Positions 26,921-36,342 are shown, numbered from the stretch's first letter. The stretch: DNA of 64,000 nt from Paenibacillus herberti (GCF_002233675.1 NZ_NMUQ01000003.1:37027-101026); one strand, 5' to 3'. Numbers and translations are program-made. The notes: generated from the letters alone by a model not told the origin.

Positions 26921-27493
26921 ATGATATCCATTTTAGCCAGAAACCAGAATTGGGCCAAAGCTACGCCGTGGTTGGGTCTTATAACAACTTTCCTGTTATT
27001 TACATTTTTTCAACCGTCGCAAGCTTTATTCTGGGCACTAATTAATATTCCACTGTATTTGTTTCACCAGACAGAGGAGCACTATTTGCCCGGCGGTTTC
27101 AAAGATTACATGAATCAAGTGTTTTATAAACTTCCTCTTGGAGAAGAAAGGCTTACTGACGAAAAGGTTTTTTGGATTAACATTCTGTTCGTATGGCTTG
27201 CTTTTTCAATCTTTGGTTTGCTCAACATAGTTAGCCTTGGATTCGGACTGCTGATTATTATTTTCAGCATTATGAATTGTGCTAGTCATATTGTTGATGC
27301 ATTTCGACGGAGATGTTGGAATCCAGGTTTAGTCATGGCTAGTCTACAAATTCTCATTTCTTTTTACGCTGCCTATTTTGTTACTTTCCATGGGCTCTCG
27401 CATCCTATCGCATGGTGGATCGGTACAATACTGTTTTCTGTTCTTATACATGCTGTATTGTTTCGTTTTGTTATGGGAGGGAAAGCGAAATGA
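26921..27493 (+). CDS. HXXEE domain membrane protein
   Basis: Integral membrane protein of 190 residues with about five hydrophobic helices. It carries the HXXEE motif (LFHQTEEHYLPGGF, residues about 46-59) near the end of the second helix, plus a later conserved HIVDAFRRRCWNPG stretch. The function of the family is unknown; the conserved His and Glu residues suggest metal or proton chemistry. AAGGAGG is well placed before ATG 26921. Likely repressed by the divergent TetR gene through the palindrome at 26874. Confidence 0.8.
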   Translation: MISILARNQNWAKATPWLGLITTFLLFTFFQPSQALFWALINIPLYLFHQTEEHYLPGGFKDYMNQVFYKLPLGEERLTDEKVFWINILFVWLAFSIFGLLNIVSLGFGLLIIIFSIMNCASHIVDAFRRRCWNPGLVMASLQILISFYAAYFVTFHGLSHPIAWWIGTILFSVLIHAVLFRFVMGGKAK

Positions 27494-27857
27494 AGTAGTT
27501 AGAGGGGGCACAACTTTGGACGAGCGTTAAGGGCGCGTGAAAAAAATCATTCTGACTTCGTCTGCGAAAGAATCAACGGATACGGTGACATAACGCAGAT
27601 CGCCTGTTGCCCTACGTATCATTTTCAACGAATGTGCATAGATCCGAATCATGTTGCGAACCAAAGTTTGGTCGGATTCTGGGGGGAAGACCGGATAGCA
27701 GTGGACCGGATTGCACCTCTCGTGAAAGAATCGGGCGGAATACTAGATCTGCCTTTAAAGATGAGATGGAGAATGAATGCTGGAAATGGAAGGAAACTCG
27801 GTTGTCATCATACTTCCATCTCACTTAACAGCTAGAAGCATTAGAAATACCTCAAAT
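27494..27857. other. Gap with a possible AraC-type fragment
   Basis: No intact gene. A short frame around 27564-27634 reads ERINGYGDITQIACCPTYHFQRM, which resembles the first helix-turn-helix of an AraC-family regulator, cut off on both sides. The remainder (to 27830) is open in several frames but matches nothing I know. Confidence 0.35.
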
Positions 27858-29405
27858 TCAAGCAACCTGCTCCTCGCCGGACGGCTCTGGAGAAGAGGAT
27901 AACTTCTCCCGCTTCAGCAGCCAGCTTGTGGCAAAGGCGAGCACGGCGATGATGCCGGCCAGCGTGAAGATGAAGGAGAAGGCGTTGGAGTAAATGGACT
28001 CGACGGCATGGACGAGAGGCTGGGATAGACCTGTGGGCATCGCACCGGATGCGACGGCTGTTTCCGAGCCAGCTGGCAGCTGATCCGCGATGCTTGCGAC
28101 GCCCGATTCGATCCTTCCGGAAAGCAGGCTGCCGAAAAGGCTGAAGCCGATTGTCACGCCAAACGACTGGAATAGCTGAACCGTTGCGATGGCGCTGCCG
28201 CCGTCGCGTTTGTCTACGGATTCCTGGACGATCAGGTTGTCGGAACCGAATAACACGCCGAATCCAGCTCCCAGCAGCAGGAATGCGACCAGAATAAAGA
28301 CGATGGAGGTGCCCGCATGGATCGTCGAGAGCATCGCGAAGGCGGCAATCGGCAGCGCTAGGGAGGCTACGATCAGATCTTTGTAGGGAATCCGGGTGAT
28401 GACCCAGCCGACTGCGATGCTCGTTCCTATTCCACCGGCCATGACAGGGAGCGTCATATAACCGGAGACTGTAGGCGACAAGCCGATGACATGCTGGGCG
28501 TAGAACGGAAAGGAAGCCAGAGAGCCTTGAATGCCGAGCATCGTCAGGAAAATCAAAGCCCCAAGCGCTACAACCGTGCGGTTGCGGAACAGATGCAGCG
28601 GGATGACCGGCTCCTTGGCGCGCGATTCCACCCAGACAAAAGCGGCGAGCAGCACCGCGCCTGTGATGAGCAGACCGATGATCAGCGGCGAATGCCATGT
28701 ATAAGAGCCCATATTAACGAGCTCGGGAGTGAGCAGCAGCGATACGATGGCACCCAGGATAAGCGCGGCTCCCGCCCAGTCGATGGACGGCTTGCCCTCG
28801 CCGCGGGATTCCTGCAGTCCTTTGCCGATTAAAATCGCCGCGACGACGCCGACCGGAATATTGATAAAGAATATCCAGTGCCAACTGATAGCATCTACAA
28901 TGACGCCTCCGAGCAGCGGACCTGCCAGCTGCGGGATGAACATAATCGGCCCGACGAGGGCCATTAATTTGGCTCGTTTTTCCACGGGGTACATATCCGT
29001 CATGATCAACATAGCGATCGGCATGAGGCCGCCAGCGCCGATGCCCTGGATGCCTCTGCCGATAAGCAGCATGACCATGGAACCGGATGCTCCGCTGATG
29101 ATGGAGCCAACGATGAATAGCGCCATACAGGCGAGATAAATCTTCTTGCGGCCGAACAAGTCGGCCATCTTGCCGAGAATCGGCATGAAGGCGGTCAGCG
29201 CCAGCGCGTAGATGCCTGCGACCCAGCCGTAAAGGGACATGCCGTGCAGGTCCCGGATGATGGTGGGCATGGCGGTCGTGACAATCGTTTCGTCGAGCTC
29301 GGAGAAGATTAGCCCGACCAGTATTCCCGCGAGCACGATACGGCTGCTTGTCGCCGCGCCGGGAGCGGGATGGGCGGCGGAGGCCGCGGATGGCTGCAGG
29401 GACAT
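27858..29405 (-). CDS. MFS transporter, DHA2 (EmrB/QacA) family
   Basis: Proton-driven drug exporter in the cytoplasmic membrane, 515 residues with about 14 predicted helices. The first loop has FSELDETIVTTAMPTI, typical of DHA2 members with an acidic residue in helix 1, followed by GKMADLFGRKK (motif A) and a motif C-like stretch in helix 5 (GPIMFIPQLAGPLLGG). GC-rich compared with neighbours, which produces many false open frames on the opposite strand. No regulator is adjacent. A short imperfect inverted repeat just upstream (about 29428-29450) may be an operator. Substrate unknown. Confidence 0.9.
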   Translation of the reverse strand: MSLQPSAASAAHPAPGAATSSRIVLAGILVGLIFSELDETIVTTAMPTIIRDLHGMSLYGWVAGIYALALTAFMPILGKMADLFGRKKIYLACMALFIVGSIISGASGSMVMLLIGRGIQGIGAGGLMPIAMLIMTDMYPVEKRAKLMALVGPIMFIPQLAGPLLGGVIVDAISWHWIFFINIPVGVVAAILIGKGLQESRGEGKPSIDWAGAALILGAIVSLLLTPELVNMGSYTWHSPLIIGLLITGAVLLAAFVWVESRAKEPVIPLHLFRNRTVVALGALIFLTMLGIQGSLASFPFYAQHVIGLSPTVSGYMTLPVMAGGIGTSIAVGWVITRIPYKDLIVASLALPIAAFAMLSTIHAGTSIVFILVAFLLLGAGFGVLFGSDNLIVQESVDKRDGGSAIATVQLFQSFGVTIGFSLFGSLLSGRIESGVASIADQLPAGSETAVASGAMPTGLSQPLVHAVESIYSNAFSFIFTLAGIIAVLAFATSWLLKREKLSSSPEPSGEEQVA

Positions 29406-29561
29406 AGGAAATCAACCTCAATTCAATATTGGAATGAGGCCATTCTAACAATGGAATATGGACTGAATATGAACGGAATGCTTCGAGGGGCAGATTAAAA
29501 AAAGCAGCCTCGTGGTCGAATGGCTTTGTTTTGCCCAGCAGCTGTGGGAGAAGAACGCAAA

Positions 29562-29600
29562 CAGGACGAAGCTGAGCATGGCTCAGCTTCGTCCTGTTTT
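29562..29600. terminator. Hairpin terminator
   Basis: Perfect 16-bp stem CAGGACGAAGCTGAGC / GCTCAGCTTCGTCCTG with a 3-base loop, then TTTT. Similar in sequence to the terminator at 35157. Confidence 0.7.
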
Positions 29601-29693
29601 GCTAATATGGCTTAAAAACCGCCAGCTAGTTTTAAGGGGTTATTGGGAAAGCTCCGTTTTTGCAATACGGCTCTCTCATTCAAAAAGATGCCA

Positions 29694-32012
29694 TCAGTGA
29701 GAATGAGCCACCTTGGCTTTTTCGCCTTCTTCGGTTTTGTTGAGTTCAGCGAGAAGTTTATCGCCCTCGACATCCAGATTCGGCAGAATACGGTCTAACC
29801 ACTTAGGAAGACCCCATGCTTTGTCGCCAAAGACCGCCATTACTGCCGGCACCAATGTCATACGGATGAGGAAAGAGTCAATCAGAATGCCTATAGCAAG
29901 CGCAAAACCTATTTGTTTGATCATAATATCATCGGTGAAAATGAATCCGGCAAAGACGGATACCATGATGATCGCAGCTGCCACAACGACAAGACTGGAT
30001 TGTTTATATCCATGCACGACACTGTCGATTCCCCGATGCCCATGAACATAAGACTCGCGCATAGAGCTTACAAGGAACACCTGATAATCCATCGCCAGCC
30101 CGTAAAGGATCCCGGTAACCAAGATCGGCATAAAGCTAAGCAACGGACCGCCGTTGTCTATCCCGAACAGGGAGTGGAGCCATCCCCACTGGAATACCGC
30201 TGTTGTGAGCCCGAACGTGGCAAGCACGCTGAGCAGGAAACCGACCGTGGCTTTAATAGGGACGATGATCGAACGGAACACTAACAAAAGAATGATAAGC
30301 GAGAGAATGACGATAATTACTACGTACAGCGGGAAAACCTCTGTCAGCCTATCCGACATATCGATGTTGATGGCTGTAAAACCGGTAACACCAAGCGTCA
30401 CATTGTACTTCTGTGCAAAGCTTGGATCACGTAGTTCCTCCACCAAGTTTTTGGTCGCTTCGTCGGTCGGTCCTGACTTCGGAATCAGATTTAGGATTGC
30501 CATATCGCCAGTTTTGCTCATTCCCATAGGTGTAACAAGCGAGACGTCCTCTAGCTTCTGGATGTCCCCAACCAGTTTGCCCAATGATTCCGGTGTTACT
30601 TTGCCGGAAGAATCACTGGCCTCGGCAACGAGAAGCAGAGGGCCGTTGAATCCTTCTCCAAAACCATTTGATATAGCGTCATAACTTTGTCTTGTCGTTG
30701 AATCTAGATTTGCCGTAGCGGCGGAAGGAATGCCCAAATTCATTTTTGTTACTGGGATTGCTGCTACACCTAGAACTGCGATTATCCCGACTATAACGAG
30801 CCAGCGATATTTTACAACTCCGTTGACCCATCCGCTTGCGATGCGGTGGTTTGCTGCTTTTGTAAGGCTCTTATTGCGTAGTTTGGTTGAGCAAATACGT
30901 TCGCCTAACAAACCGAGCAGCGCTGGCAACAGGGTTAGGGCAACAAGTACACTAATGAAAACTGTTGCTGCTGCAACCAAGGCCATTGCGGATAAAAATT
31001 GAATCCCAATTACAAGCATGCCGCACAGGGCAATAATAACGGTTAAGCCAGCGAAAAACACGGCGCTGCCGGCTGTGCCAATTGCTCTGCTCGCAGCTTC
31101 TCGTGCACTCAGCCCTTGATCGAGGATCATCCGGCGCTGGCGATTTACGATGAATAGCGAGTAGTCGATTCCGACAGCCAATCCAATCATGAGTGCCAGG
31201 ATTGGTGTGATTTCACCCATGTTAAAGAATTTGGAGATCGAAAATGCTCCCACTAACCCAACAGCGACACCGAAGAGTGCAACTAGAAGCGGAAGACCTG
31301 CAGTGACGAGGGAGCCCAGCGTAATGAATAGAACAACTGCGGCAATGGCAATGCCGATAACTTCAGCGATGCTGGCCTCAGGCACGCTGGACATAAGCGA
31401 TTCGCTTGGTAACGCTGTAATGCCGGTTCCATTCTCGGTGGCCATAACGGCCTCGATTACCTTTTCCTGAACTTCTTTAGGCACAGACGTTTGCTGAACG
31501 GTAAACTGGAACTGGAATAGGGCAACTCTGCCATCAGTGGAGATTAACATGCCAGGTAGCGGAGCACCATTGATCATCAGAGGTCCGTAAGGAGGCATTT
31601 CAGCCGGTGGTGCTGTAGCGTTCTGGTTCGGCATTGCGCCTTGGGCATCCCCGGAAGCCGACGCAGCCGCTTGTTTGGCATAATCGGCGGGATTGATTAC
31701 ATGGTCGATACTGTATACTTCATTAACAGCTTTGCTGATTGCAGCAAGCCGCTCCGGTGTATCTAGGCGCTCGCCTTCTTTTGACGTGAACACGACGCTT
31801 CCTTGTCCACCAGACGCTTCCGGAAGCTCTTTCGCCAATTTGTCCAGTACATTTTGCGCTTCTGTTCCTTCAATTTTCATCTCGGAACTTAGATGTATAC
31901 CGTTGGAGAAGAGCATTGCCACGAGGATACCTAGAATCGCAACCCAGCTAACGATGAAATACCATGGCTTATCGAATGCTCGTTTTCCTATCGAATACAA
32001 AAATTTGGACAC
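29694..32012 (-). CDS. MMPL/RND family transporter
   Basis: Large membrane exporter of 772 residues in the MMPL branch of the RND superfamily. It has two repeats of six helices, each preceded by an extracytoplasmic domain. Conserved GIDYSLFIVNRQRR and AMDYQVFLVSSMRE segments mark the proton-relay helices 4 and 10. Such proteins move lipids, antibiotics or other amphipathic compounds. It follows a TetR gene on the same strand with a 43-base gap, so the two are probably one operon and the TetR protein its repressor. The C-terminal tail after the last helix is charged. Confidence 0.9.
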   Translation of the reverse strand: MSKFLYSIGKRAFDKPWYFIVSWVAILGILVAMLFSNGIHLSSEMKIEGTEAQNVLDKLAKELPEASGGQGSVVFTSKEGERLDTPERLAAISKAVNEVYSIDHVINPADYAKQAAASASGDAQGAMPNQNATAPPAEMPPYGPLMINGAPLPGMLISTDGRVALFQFQFTVQQTSVPKEVQEKVIEAVMATENGTGITALPSESLMSSVPEASIAEVIGIAIAAVVLFITLGSLVTAGLPLLVALFGVAVGLVGAFSISKFFNMGEITPILALMIGLAVGIDYSLFIVNRQRRMILDQGLSAREAASRAIGTAGSAVFFAGLTVIIALCGMLVIGIQFLSAMALVAAATVFISVLVALTLLPALLGLLGERICSTKLRNKSLTKAANHRIASGWVNGVVKYRWLVIVGIIAVLGVAAIPVTKMNLGIPSAATANLDSTTRQSYDAISNGFGEGFNGPLLLVAEASDSSGKVTPESLGKLVGDIQKLEDVSLVTPMGMSKTGDMAILNLIPKSGPTDEATKNLVEELRDPSFAQKYNVTLGVTGFTAINIDMSDRLTEVFPLYVVIIVILSLIILLLVFRSIIVPIKATVGFLLSVLATFGLTTAVFQWGWLHSLFGIDNGGPLLSFMPILVTGILYGLAMDYQVFLVSSMRESYVHGHRGIDSVVHGYKQSSLVVVAAAIIMVSVFAGFIFTDDIMIKQIGFALAIGILIDSFLIRMTLVPAVMAVFGDKAWGLPKWLDRILPNLDVEGDKLLAELNKTEEGEKAKVAHSH

Positions 32013-32055
32013 TGTGGTGTTCTCCCCTTTTTCCTATAAATAGTCCCGTCAGGCG

Positions 32056-32673
32056 CTACAATCCGTTACGCAAATAGCCAAATACAGTGTCTAAATATTG
32101 ATCAAACGATTCGGCACCAGGGACTTCATCCATGGATTGACCAGGAAGCACCACTTGGAGCGTTCCGTCAAATAAGGGGAAAATGGCGCCGGTAACCGCA
32201 CCGGTGAGAACATGGCTGTAAATCGCAGGATAATGCTCTTTGAATAAGTCGTTCAATACCTGCTGAGCCTCTGTTGCCAGACGGTGAAATACAGTAAGCA
32301 TGTACGGCTCAAGCGTCGGGTGCTCTTTGGAAAGCGTCACGAGTCGGAGCATTTTTTGAATAATTTCTTCGGTTAGTTGCAATTTCATAAATTGGTACAT
32401 GACGTCAAGCGGCGTTGAGCTCTCAGGTATGTTATTAAATATAGCCACCGCTTCTTCTATCCCATGGAAAGGTACAGCCGCCATCGCGACCGCTTCTTCC
32501 TTGCAGGAATAGTGGTTAGCGAAAGTTCTTCGGGAGTAGCCAGCACGCTGTGCTACATCCTCGACGACAAAGCCGTCCAATCCATGTTGAAGTGTAAGTT
32601 CGAACGCCGCTTGAGCCAAAGCGTGTGCGGTCGCCTCCCTCTTGATTCTACGTAAGCTTAGTTTATTCATCAT
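32056..32673 (-). CDS. TetR family transcriptional regulator of the MMPL operon
   Basis: 205-residue repressor with a TetR helix-turn-helix (FVVEDVAQRAGYSRRTFANHY) and a C-terminal helical sensor domain. It precedes the MMPL exporter gene on the same strand. The upstream region has an inverted repeat TTGCTC-TTT-GAGCAA that could be its operator, so autoregulation and control of the exporter are likely. ATG at 32673 or 32670, with GGGGTGA upstream. Confidence 0.87.
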   Translation of the reverse strand: MMNKLSLRRIKREATAHALAQAAFELTLQHGLDGFVVEDVAQRAGYSRRTFANHYSCKEEAVAMAAVPFHGIEEAVAIFNNIPESSTPLDVMYQFMKLQLTEEIIQKMLRLVTLSKEHPTLEPYMLTVFHRLATEAQQVLNDLFKEHYPAIYSHVLTGAVTGAIFPLFDGTLQVVLPGQSMDEVPGAESFDQYLDTVFGYLRNGL

Positions 32674-32731
32674 CTAAATCACCCCAATTCGCCTTGTTAT
32701 ACTCTAACACTTAGCTGCTCATTGTGCAATA

Positions 32732-32746
32732 TTGCTCTTTGAGCAA
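32732..32746. promoter_or_regulatory. Possible TetR operator
   Basis: TTGCTC-TTT-GAGCAA lies 59 bases before the TetR start. A second TGCTC and a TGCAATATTGC lie just beside it, giving a cluster of half-sites. Confidence 0.45.
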
Positions 32747-32919
32747 CTTTTCTATTGGATAGGACGATAGGAACTTTAAAGTGCCTACAGTACAAAAAAG
32801 TACGTACTTCTATTAAAAATTGAATTAGATCATACTATTGTTTACTGCAGGATCAATTTCCGTGATAACAATATTAGATATTAAATAGGTTAAAGATCAT
32901 AAATGAGGAGGATATTTAA

Positions 32920-33557
32920 ATGACGAACAATTTACAAGAGAAGAACTATTTGTAACATCAAAAGTATGGAATGCCGACTTAGGGTACGAGTCAACGTTAG
33001 CCGCTTATGAAACGAGCTTAAAAAAGCTGGATCTGGATTATTTGGATTTATATTTGATTCACTGGCCTGTAGAAGGCAAGTTTAAAGAAGCATGGAGAGC
33101 ATTGGAAACCATTTATAAAGAAGGGCGAGTAAAGGCAATCGGGGTAAGTAATTTCCACATTCATCATCTTGAAGAGTTAATGAAGGATTCAGAAGTTAAA
33201 CCAATGGTGAATCAAGTGGAGTATCACCCGCGTTTGACTCAAAGGGAACTGCAAGCTTTTTGTAAGAATCAAGGTATTCAATTTGAAGCATGGTCTCCTT
33301 TAATGCAGGGCCAACTATTAGATAATCTGGTTTTAAAAGAGATTGCAGATAAATATCGGAAGTCTATTGCCCAAGTTATACTGCGCTGGGATCTGCAAAA
33401 TGGTGTTGTGACTATTCCAAAGTCGACCAAAGAACATCGTATCGTTGAAAATGCATCGGTGTTTGATTTTGAAATCACAAAAGAGGATATGGAGCGAATG
33501 GATGGATTCAATCAGAATCTTCGCGTCGGTCCAGACCCAGATAACTTTGATTTTTAG
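32920..33557 (+). pseudogene. Aldo/keto reductase with internal out-of-frame deletion
   Basis: The gene keeps a good AGGAGG site and a true-looking beginning (ATG 32920, MTNNLQ), but the next bases already belong to the middle of the protein in another frame (FTREELFVTSKVWNADLG). The first half, with the catalytic Asp and Tyr, is gone, and translation from the ATG stops after 11 codons. The rest is clean: LYLIHWPVEGKF with the active-site His, SNFHIHHLEEL, and the C-terminal NADPH-binding IPKSTKEHRI. Close relatives are 2,5-diketo-D-gluconate reductase-like enzymes. The deletion must be recent because no other damage is seen. Confidence 0.85.
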
Positions 33558-33581
33558 TAGGAAACATGAGCAGGAGGATAT

Positions 33582-34604
33582 ATGAATAAGATAAATATGC
33601 TGCAAGGAAAACTAGGTTTCGGTACGGCCCCGCTTGGTAATATGTTTCGGAACATTCCGGAAGAAGAAGCAATCGCAACGGTAGATGCCGCTTGGGAGCA
33701 TGGCATTCGCTACTTCGACACTGCCCCATTGTATGGAGCCGGCCTGGCGGAGATCCGCCTTGGTGAAGCACTTTCGAAACGCCGTCGCGACGATTATGTG
33801 CTAAGTACAAAAGTAGGCCGCTTGGTTCTGGACGAACTTGAAGATACATCCTCACGTGACTTGGGCGAAAAGGGGGGACTCTTCGAATTCGGTCGCAAGA
33901 ATAAAATCGTCAACGATTACAGTGCAGACGCCACGCTGCGATCTATCGAGCAGAGCCTGAACCATTTGAAAACGGATCGCTTGGATATCGTGTACGTTCA
34001 TGATGTAGCGCAGGATTTCTATGGCGACGAGTGGCTTTCACAATTTGAAATTGCTCGAACTGGGGCGTTCCGTGTGTTATCGCGGCTGCGTGAAGAAGGG
34101 GTAATTAAGTCTTGGGGGCTCGGGGTGAACCGTGTAGAGCCGATTGAAATTACTCTTGAACTGGAGGAAGCGAAGCCGGATGTATGCTTGCTCGCTGGTC
34201 GCTATACGCTGCTCGATCATGAGCGCGCGCTGCAAAGATTGATGCCCGAAGCTGCAAAGCAAAATGTCGATATTATTATCGGCGGTCCTTATAGCTCAGG
34301 TATTCTGGCTGGAGGTTCGCATTTCGAGTACCAGCAAGCATCGCCGGAAATCGTTGCTAAAGTCGAGCGTATCAAAAACATTGCGCAGCGACACGGGATC
34401 AGCATTAAGTCGGCCGCCCTGCAATTTGTACTGGCTAATCCAGCCGTTGCTGGCGTCATTCCTGGTGCTAGCCGCCCCGAGCGGATCGTAGAGGATCAGG
34501 CTGCATGGAATGAAGTTATTCCGGTTGCATTTTGGCATGAAATGCGTGAACAGAAATTAGTGGCGCCTCATGCGCCGCTGCCAATCGATTCCAGAAAGGG
34601 GTAA
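33582..34604 (+). CDS. Aldo/keto reductase (D-threo-aldose 1-dehydrogenase-like)
   Basis: NAD(P)-dependent oxidoreductase of 340 residues with a TIM-barrel fold. The catalytic tetrad is present: Asp in RYFDTAPLYG with Tyr five residues later, Lys in LSTKVGRL, and His in IVYVHDVAQD. The inserted loop after the Lys and the overall layout resemble L-fucose/D-threo-aldose 1-dehydrogenase and pyridoxal 4-dehydrogenase. AGGAGG lies just before the ATG. The SRPBCC gene starts 5 bases after its stop, so the two are co-transcribed. Confidence 0.85.
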   Translation: MNKINMLQGKLGFGTAPLGNMFRNIPEEEAIATVDAAWEHGIRYFDTAPLYGAGLAEIRLGEALSKRRRDDYVLSTKVGRLVLDELEDTSSRDLGEKGGLFEFGRKNKIVNDYSADATLRSIEQSLNHLKTDRLDIVYVHDVAQDFYGDEWLSQFEIARTGAFRVLSRLREEGVIKSWGLGVNRVEPIEITLELEEAKPDVCLLAGRYTLLDHERALQRLMPEAAKQNVDIIIGGPYSSGILAGGSHFEYQQASPEIVAKVERIKNIAQRHGISIKSAALQFVLANPAVAGVIPGASRPERIVEDQAAWNEVIPVAFWHEMREQKLVAPHAPLPIDSRKG

Positions 34605-34609
34605 TTCAT

Positions 34610-35026
34610 ATGGCTCACACTGCTGCTGCAATTGAAATCCCAGCTTCTCTTGATGAGGTATGGCAATTGATTGGAGGTTTTAACTCGCTACCAGATTGGT
34701 TGCCTTATATATCTAGTAGCGAGTTAACCCAAGGTGGACGTGTGCGTCGGTTGGTTAACCCTAACGGTGATGTAATCGTAGAGCGTCTGGAAGAATTCAA
34801 CAACAAGGAGCGCTTCTATTCCTATTCGATTACGGATACACCATTTCCGGCTACTGAATATCAAGCGACGATCCGAGTTCGAGAGATTCCAGGCAGCGAA
34901 ACATCGCTGGTGGAGTGGTCTGGTAGTTTTATCCCTGTTGGGGTTAGCGACGAAGAGGTCATAGCTCTGTTTCATGGGATTTATAAAAATGGTCTGGACG
35001 CCTTGCGATTATTATTTCCGGGTTGA
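34610..35026 (+). CDS. SRPBCC family protein
   Basis: 138-residue protein of the START-like SRPBCC superfamily, which binds hydrophobic ligands in a deep cavity (polyketide cyclases and related proteins). Typical features are the N-terminal TAAAIEIPASLDEVWQLIG strand-helix start and the GGRVRRL..GDVIVERLEEF strands. It is translated right after the aldo/keto reductase, suggesting both act on one compound, but the ligand cannot be inferred. Length is normal. Confidence 0.8.
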   Translation: MAHTAAAIEIPASLDEVWQLIGGFNSLPDWLPYISSSELTQGGRVRRLVNPNGDVIVERLEEFNNKERFYSYSITDTPFPATEYQATIRVREIPGSETSLVEWSGSFIPVGVSDEEVIALFHGIYKNGLDALRLLFPG

Positions 35027-35156
35027 TGAGCTTTGATTTAGATGGGAAGATCACCTGAAATTTAGGGCTGTCACTAAAGCCCCGGAATCCTATATGTAAT
35101 TAAGCTGTCGGCTGCTGCGTCTACAACTTTGGATACAGTGCACTAGATTAACAGCA

Positions 35157-35201
35157 AAACAGGAGGAAGCTGAGCCAAGCTCAGTTTCCTCCTGTTTTTT
35201 T
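35157..35201 (+). terminator. Hairpin terminator after the reductase/SRPBCC operon
   Basis: An 18-bp stem (35157-35174 with 35180-35197, one mismatch) of AAACAGGAGGAAGCTGAG type, then seven T. Related in sequence to 29562-29600. Confidence 0.8.
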
Positions 35202-35271
35202 GTGAAGTTCCTCTCGCTTCGCTTTAACACAAACGAAACTCGGAGCACCTCAGCTTGTCCATGCACATACT

Positions 35272-35345
35272 AACGGAACTGAGAGAGCTTATTCCCCCTC
35301 AAATAGAGCTTGCGAATCATCTAGCGGAACTGAGAAGCGTTATTT
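35272..35345. repeat. Two degenerate copies of a 51-bp-spaced repeat
   Basis: AACGGAACTGAGAGAGCTTATT (35272) recurs 51 bases later as AGCGGAACTGAGAAGCGTTATT. The rest of 35202-35528 shows no gene; a promoter for the SDR gene must lie near its end. Confidence 0.5.
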
Positions 35346-35528
35346 AGTTCAAAATGGGTGATTTTACCTTGAGGTCTCATCAATAGTGTCTCTTAGTTTC
35401 GAAAACGATTCAGCGCCATCAACCTATAAATTGGACGAATAATCTTCCTCGATCGCTGAACCACTAAGTTGAAGACTAGCAAAATAAAGATGTAAAATGA
35501 GAGAATAGAAAGAAATGGAGGGAAATAT

Positions 35529-36248
35529 ATGAAAAACTTTATTATATTTGGAGCGAGTAAAGGGTTAGGAGAGGCATTTGTTAAAGGATTGCCCGAGACA
35601 GGTGATAAAGTATGGATGGTTTCCAGAAGTCGTCCGGAGAGTCTGGACCTTAACGATGGCGTCCAAAGAAACTGGATAGAAGCCGACCTATCGTTACCTG
35701 GTGAAAGCAGTGGGATAGCGAGTACATTAAATGGTACTACCATTGATGTATTAATATATAATGTCGGCATCTGGGAAAGTAAAGGATTTACGGATGACTA
35801 CGATTTTGAGAATGATAGCCAAGACGAAATTGCACAAATTATTAATGTAAATATAACTTCTGCAATTACATGTATTCAAAAGCTGCTACCGAATCTAAAA
35901 CAATCAGATAATGCCAAAATCTTTTTGATCGGCTCTACGGCAGGACTTGATAATAATGATTTTACACAAGTTTCGTTTGCGGCCACAAAGTTCGGATTGC
36001 GTGGTATTTCCAATTCTTTAAGGGAACATGTGAAGCAGTATGGAATAGGTGTAACATGTATTAATCCAGGCGAGATTGCAACTCAAATTCCATATGAAGA
36101 CGGCATCGAGAAGGTCGTATCGGAATATAACGGCACACAAATTCCTCTTCAGGATATTGTTTCTTTAGTTAAATGCGTGATGAATCTATCCAAGGCATCT
36201 TGTGTAAAAGAAATCAATATTCCAGCTATGCTTGATACAAATGGATAA
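35529..36248 (+). CDS. Short-chain dehydrogenase/reductase (SDR)
   Basis: 239-residue NAD(P)-dependent oxidoreductase with a Rossmann fold. It starts with the glycine-rich IIFGASKGLGEAF, has the NVGIWES variant of the NNAG motif, a Ser in LIGSTAGLD, then Phe-Ala-Ala-Thr-Lys instead of YxxxK. The catalytic Tyr is therefore replaced by Phe about four residues before the conserved Lys (SFAATKFGLRG). If this is correct, catalysis may be reduced or altered. The ATG follows GGAGGG. A single gene with its own terminator. Confidence 0.83.
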   Translation: MKNFIIFGASKGLGEAFVKGLPETGDKVWMVSRSRPESLDLNDGVQRNWIEADLSLPGESSGIASTLNGTTIDVLIYNVGIWESKGFTDDYDFENDSQDEIAQIINVNITSAITCIQKLLPNLKQSDNAKIFLIGSTAGLDNNDFTQVSFAATKFGLRGISNSLREHVKQYGIGVTCINPGEIATQIPYEDGIEKVVSEYNGTQIPLQDIVSLVKCVMNLSKASCVKEINIPAMLDTNG

Positions 36249-36285
36249 TTTTGATGATGATAAGCATTAGTTTATATACAAAATG

Positions 36286-36342
36286 AAGCAACAGTGGCAG
36301 TATAGGACTTTATTCTCGTCTTAGTCTGCCGCTGCTTTTTTT
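36286..36342 (+). terminator. Hairpin terminator after the SDR gene
   Basis: ACAGTGGCAG pairs with CTGCCGCTGC (wobble pairs included) around a loop holding ACTTTATTCTC, then seven T. Same design as the hairpin at 25692-25737. Confidence 0.65.

Noticed and set aside
27841-29451. Several long open frames on both strands overlapping the MFS gene
   Set aside because: They arise from the high GC of the exporter gene; the translated products are Arg/Pro/His-rich with no membrane segments or motifs.
29713-32043. Series of plus-strand frames opposite the MMPL gene
   Set aside because: Shadows of the transporter; no start sites and biased composition.
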